From: Porphyrobacter sp. LM 6 | Lineage (GTDB): Bacteria; Pseudomonadota; Alphaproteobacteria; Sphingomonadales; Sphingomonadaceae | NCBI RefSeq assembly: GCF_001720465.1 | Contig: NZ_CP017113.1 | Coordinates: 1,612,001-1,676,000 of the forward strand | Direction: 5' to 3' | DNA: 64,000 nt | Shown: in pieces, positions 61,376-64,000 of the stretch | Layout: every line of letters begins with the position of its first letter | How positions within the stretch are numbered: the stretch's first letter is position 1 | The notes under the pieces: model-generated | Databases searched by the model: none | What the model was told of the DNA's origin: nothing | What the model saw: the letters and a program-made list of their open reading frames with translations, nothing else | Program-made: the position numbers and the translations under genes

Positions 61376-62272
61376 TCACCCCGCCCGCAGTTCCTCTGCC
61401 AGCAGCGCGAAATCCGGTTCGCGCGGGGAGTTCTTGCGCCATGCGAGCACGATTTCGCGCTTGGCGGTGGGGCTGTCCACGGGCCGCGCGACCACATCGG
61501 TGCCGGCGAGGATTCCCGCCTTCAGCGCCATTTCGGGCAGCATGGTGAGGCCGAGGTCGTTGTCGACCAATTGCACCAGCGTATGCAGCGAGGTGCCGAT
61601 CATCGCCGCGCTGGCCCGCAGCTCGCTGCGCGAACAGGCCGCCAGCGCGTGATCGCGCAGGCAATGGCCATCTTCGAGCAGCAGCAGCCGTCCCTGATCG
61701 ATCATCTCGGGCTTGATGCTCGCCGGAGGATCGCGCGGGTCGTCCTTGGGGAAAGCGATGAACAGCCGGTCGTCGGAAATATGCGCGATCGCGGCATCGC
61801 CGGTGTCGAAGGGCAAGGCCAGCAGCACGCAATCGACCCGCCCGTGGTGGAGCGATTCGAGCGCGTCGTGGCTGGTTTCCTCGCGCAGCATCAGCTTCAG
61901 TTCGGGCCGCTCGCGCTTGAGGCGCGGCAGGATGCGCGGCAGCAGGAAGGGCGCGATGGTAGGGATCACGCTCATCCGCAGTTCGCCCGAGAGCGGCTTG
62001 CCCGAGGCCTGCACCAGATCGGCCAATTCCTCTGCCTCGCGCAGCAGGCGGTTGGCCTTGGCCACAACCTGCTCGCCCAGCGCAGTAAAGCGCACCACGC
62101 GGCGCGACCGTTCGACCAGCGTCACGCCGAGCAGCGATTCGAGCTCGCGGATGCCCGCCGACAGTGTCGATTGCGACACGAAGCTGGCATCGGCGGCCTT
62201 GCCGAAATGCCCGTGCTCGTGGAGCGCAACGAGATATTGCAGCTGCTTGATGGTGGGGAGGTAGGTGCTCAC
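61376..62272 (-). CDS. oxyR: Hydrogen peroxide-inducible regulator OxyR
   Basis: A 298-residue LysR-type protein. N-terminal HTH TIKQLQYLVALHEHGHFGKAADASFVSQSTLSAGI, and the peroxide-sensing cysteines at residues 204 and 213 in EDGHCLRDHALAACSRSE, with the same spacing of nine as in E. coli OxyR. This identifies OxyR and not a general LTTR. GTG start at 62272; sequence further 5' shadows rnd. It lies 11 bp after rnd on the same strand. Confidence 0.92.
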   Translation of the reverse strand: MSTYLPTIKQLQYLVALHEHGHFGKAADASFVSQSTLSAGIRELESLLGVTLVERSRRVVRFTALGEQVVAKANRLLREAEELADLVQASGKPLSGELRMSVIPTIAPFLLPRILPRLKRERPELKLMLREETSHDALESLHHGRVDCVLLALPFDTGDAAIAHISDDRLFIAFPKDDPRDPPASIKPEMIDQGRLLLLEDGHCLRDHALAACSRSELRASAAMIGTSLHTLVQLVDNDLGLTMLPEMALKAGILAGTDVVARPVDSPTAKREIVLAWRKNSPREPDFALLAEELRAG

Positions 62273-62282
62273 CCCGAAACGC

Positions 62283-63506
62283 TCATTCAGCCGCCAGCTT
62301 GTCGGGCTGTTCCGGTTCTTCCGGTTCAGCCGGGGGCAGCACATCGTCGATGTGAGTCATTTTGAGCCGCCCCTTCTCGACCGCGAAGGCGAGCTTGCCT
62401 TCGACCAGATCGAGCGCGTCCTTGCCGAACACCTCGAACCGCCAGCCATCAAGCACCGGAAGGTTGCGGACCCCGGCGGCCAGCGCTTCCATTTCCTCGG
62501 CGCGGGTCAGCAGGCGCGGGGCGACGTCGATTTCGCGCGCTCGGATCTTGAGCAGCAGCTTGAGCAGATCGGCAACCAGCGCGCCTTCCTTGCCCAGCGG
62601 CGCGCCGCGCTCCGCCTTGTCCGGCATTTCGTCCTTGGGCAGGGGTTCGGCCTCGGCCAGCACCTTCATCAGGCGCTTGCCAATGTCATTGTCCTTCCAC
62701 GCCGGCGAAAGCCCGCGCACCTTTGCGAGATCGGCCTGCGTCTTGGGCGGGTGGCTGGCGATATCGGCCAGAGTCTCGTCGCGCATGATGCGGCCGCGCG
62801 GGATGTTCTTGTGCTGCGCCTCGCTCTCGCGCCATGCGGCGAGCGCCTTCATCCGGCCGAGCACCTGCGGATTGCGGCCCGGCTGGCGGATGCGCTTCCA
62901 CGCCACGCCCGGATCGGTGAGGTAGTTCGACGGATCGGCGAGCTTTTCCATCTCGGCATTGAGCCACACGCCGCGCCCGGTCTTGATCAGCTTTTTCAGG
63001 ATGCGCGGGAAGATCGTGGCGAGGTGGGTGACATCGCCGATCGCATATTCGATCTGGCGGTCGGTCAGCGGACGGCGGCTCCAGTCGGTAAAGCGCGCGC
63101 CCTTGTCGATGGTGAGACCCATCCAGGTTTCGACCAGGTTGGCATAGCCGATCTGTTCGGACTGGCTGATCGCCATCATCGCGATCTGGGTGTCGAAGAT
63201 CGGGTGCGGAGTCTTGCCGGTCAGGTTGACGATGATTTCGACGTCCTGCCCGCCGGCGTGGAAGACCTTGAGCACGTCTTCGTTGTTGCACATCAGATCG
63301 AGCAGCGGGGTGAGGTCGATGCCTTCCGCCATCGGATCGATCGCGGCGGCTTCCTCGCTATTGGCGATCTGCACCAGGCAGAGTTCGGGCCAATAGGTGT
63401 TCTCGCGCATGAATTCGGTGTCGACCGTGACGAATTCGGACTTCGCAAGGCGGTCGCAGAGGTCGGAGAGAGCCTCGGTGGTGGTGATCAGTTCGTGTAT
63501 TTTCAT
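62283..63506 (-). CDS. rnd: Ribonuclease D
   Basis: A 407-residue 3'-5' exoribonuclease. DEDD exonuclease motifs: FVTVDTEFMRENTYWPELC (DxE), KVFHAGGQDVEI and YAIGDVTHLATIFP, then two HRDC domains with WRESEAQHKNIPRGRI MRDETL region. It trims tRNA and rRNA 3' ends. ATG at 63506. The C-terminal tail after HRDC is Pro/Glu-rich. The gene overlaps no neighbour; oxyR follows within 11 bp. Confidence 0.94.
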   Translation of the reverse strand: MKIHELITTTEALSDLCDRLAKSEFVTVDTEFMRENTYWPELCLVQIANSEEAAAIDPMAEGIDLTPLLDLMCNNEDVLKVFHAGGQDVEIIVNLTGKTPHPIFDTQIAMMAISQSEQIGYANLVETWMGLTIDKGARFTDWSRRPLTDRQIEYAIGDVTHLATIFPRILKKLIKTGRGVWLNAEMEKLADPSNYLTDPGVAWKRIRQPGRNPQVLGRMKALAAWRESEAQHKNIPRGRIMRDETLADIASHPPKTQADLAKVRGLSPAWKDNDIGKRLMKVLAEAEPLPKDEMPDKAERGAPLGKEGALVADLLKLLLKIRAREIDVAPRLLTRAEEMEALAAGVRNLPVLDGWRFEVFGKDALDLVEGKLAFAVEKGRLKMTHIDDVLPPAEPEEPEQPDKLAAE

Positions 63507-63710
63507 GTCTACTTCGCATGTCGCAGGCGGAGTGCCGCCCTCGGGATTGCTCCCAGTTGCGCCCGTGCCGTTTGGTCCGGCATCGGGCTTGCCCTGTTGG
63601 CGCGCGGGGCGGCGGGGTGAACCCGGCCAGCCGCGTGATGCGCGCCCTAGCGCCATAGGCCGAAAATGGAAACCGCATAAGCGCCGTCGGAGCGCTTTCG
63701 CACAGTTTCG

Positions 63711-64000
63711 CTAGCGCCGTTTGCGCAGATAATCGGCCAGAGCACTGGCCGCGAGGTTGCCGAGCGCGGGCAGGACATCCTTCGGCTTGCGCACGTCGCG
63801 CAGGCTCTGCTCCGCCAGCCGGGCGAAGTCGCTGAATTCGGGGTGTTCCTTCAGAAGATCGTCAATCGAAGGACGCTCGCGGTGCGCGCGCCTTGTCGAA
63901 CTTGCGGTGTCGCCGTTCCCTGCGCCCGTATCGGCGGACTGGTTCGGGTGACCCCCAGGCCGTTGGCTCTGGCGGACAAAGGGACGCGCTTCGTCGGCCG
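63711..64000 (-). CDS. Unknown protein, C-terminal part (truncated by window end)
   Basis: The last 96 residues of a leftward gene whose start lies beyond base 64000. It contains a Gly/Asn/Ser-rich linker, then RPSIDDLLKEHPEFSDFARLAEQ and KPKDVLPALGNLAASALADYLRKRR, a helical C-terminus with basic end. I do not recognise the family from this part alone; the codon use is normal for the genome. Confidence 0.6.
   Translation of the reverse strand, partial: ADEARPFVRQSQRPGGHPNQSADTGAGNGDTASSTRRAHRERPSIDDLLKEHPEFSDFARLAEQSLRDVRKPKDVLPALGNLAASALADYLRKRR

Overview
This is a GC-rich bacterial chromosome segment whose gene content points to an alphaproteobacterium of the order Sphingomonadales, most likely the Erythrobacteraceae. 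The evidence is the rpsB-tsf / pyrH-frr-uppS-cdsA-dxr-rseP-bamA-ompH-fabZ block without lpxD, lpxA or lpxB (sphingomonads use glycosphingolipids instead of LPS), the ccmCDEFGHI cytochrome c cluster, a DnaX/YbaB pair, an alphaproteobacterial NDUFS4-type complex I protein, and a perfect CtrA-type box. The assignment is inferred from gene content; no 16S rRNA gene is present.

Layout. 1-11259 is housekeeping: the end of a polyprenyl diphosphate synthase gene, hrpB, a complex I subunit, the SRP RNA, dnaX-ybaB, lon, an HU gene, a lipoprotein, rlmB and tRNA-Tyr. 11246-16808 is a compact 5.6 kb integrative element in the 3' end of tRNA-Tyr. It carries a tyrosine integrase, an AlpA/excisionase-like HTH protein, an HUH-type Rep candidate, small zinc-ribbon-like and PC4-like proteins, and two envelope cargo genes. 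It has no phage structural genes. 16983-20949 is a dabB-dabA inorganic carbon uptake operon with a divergent LysR gene and a T-N11-A operator between them. 22018-24863 is a lipid block (fabH-like, psd, pssA).

25348-38711 carries translation (rpsB, tsf, pyrH, frr) and envelope biogenesis (uppS, cdsA, dxr, rseP, bamA, ompH, fabZ). An esterase gene and a metallo-hydrolase gene sit between tsf and pyrH. 39426-47203 has rpmE, a DksA-like gene, a 2OG-Fe(II) oxygenase gene, tRNA-His, an amino-acid dehydrogenase gene and the complete ccmC-to-ccmI set, including a 46-residue ccmD. 47330-52845 has kup facing a tightly packed dapF-mtaB-ftsY-yciB operon. The rest holds a GGDEF/EAL protein, an EVE protein, a TPP enzyme, a tiny protein behind a CtrA box, an LplT-like MFS carrier, pgsA, a TonB-domain-like secreted protein, a membrane-SRPBCC fusion, oxyR, rnd and a truncated gene.

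The most unusual signal is not a gene. Two intergenic composites 38 kb apart (16824-16892 and 55157-55235) each consist of a perfect 16 bp parS-type palindrome, TGTTCCACGTGGAACA, followed after 10-11 bp by a G-rich array of GGGGGTCTAR-like decamers in the same orientation. They share a 19 bp identical core. The first composite lies 15 bp outside the right end of the tRNA-Tyr element.
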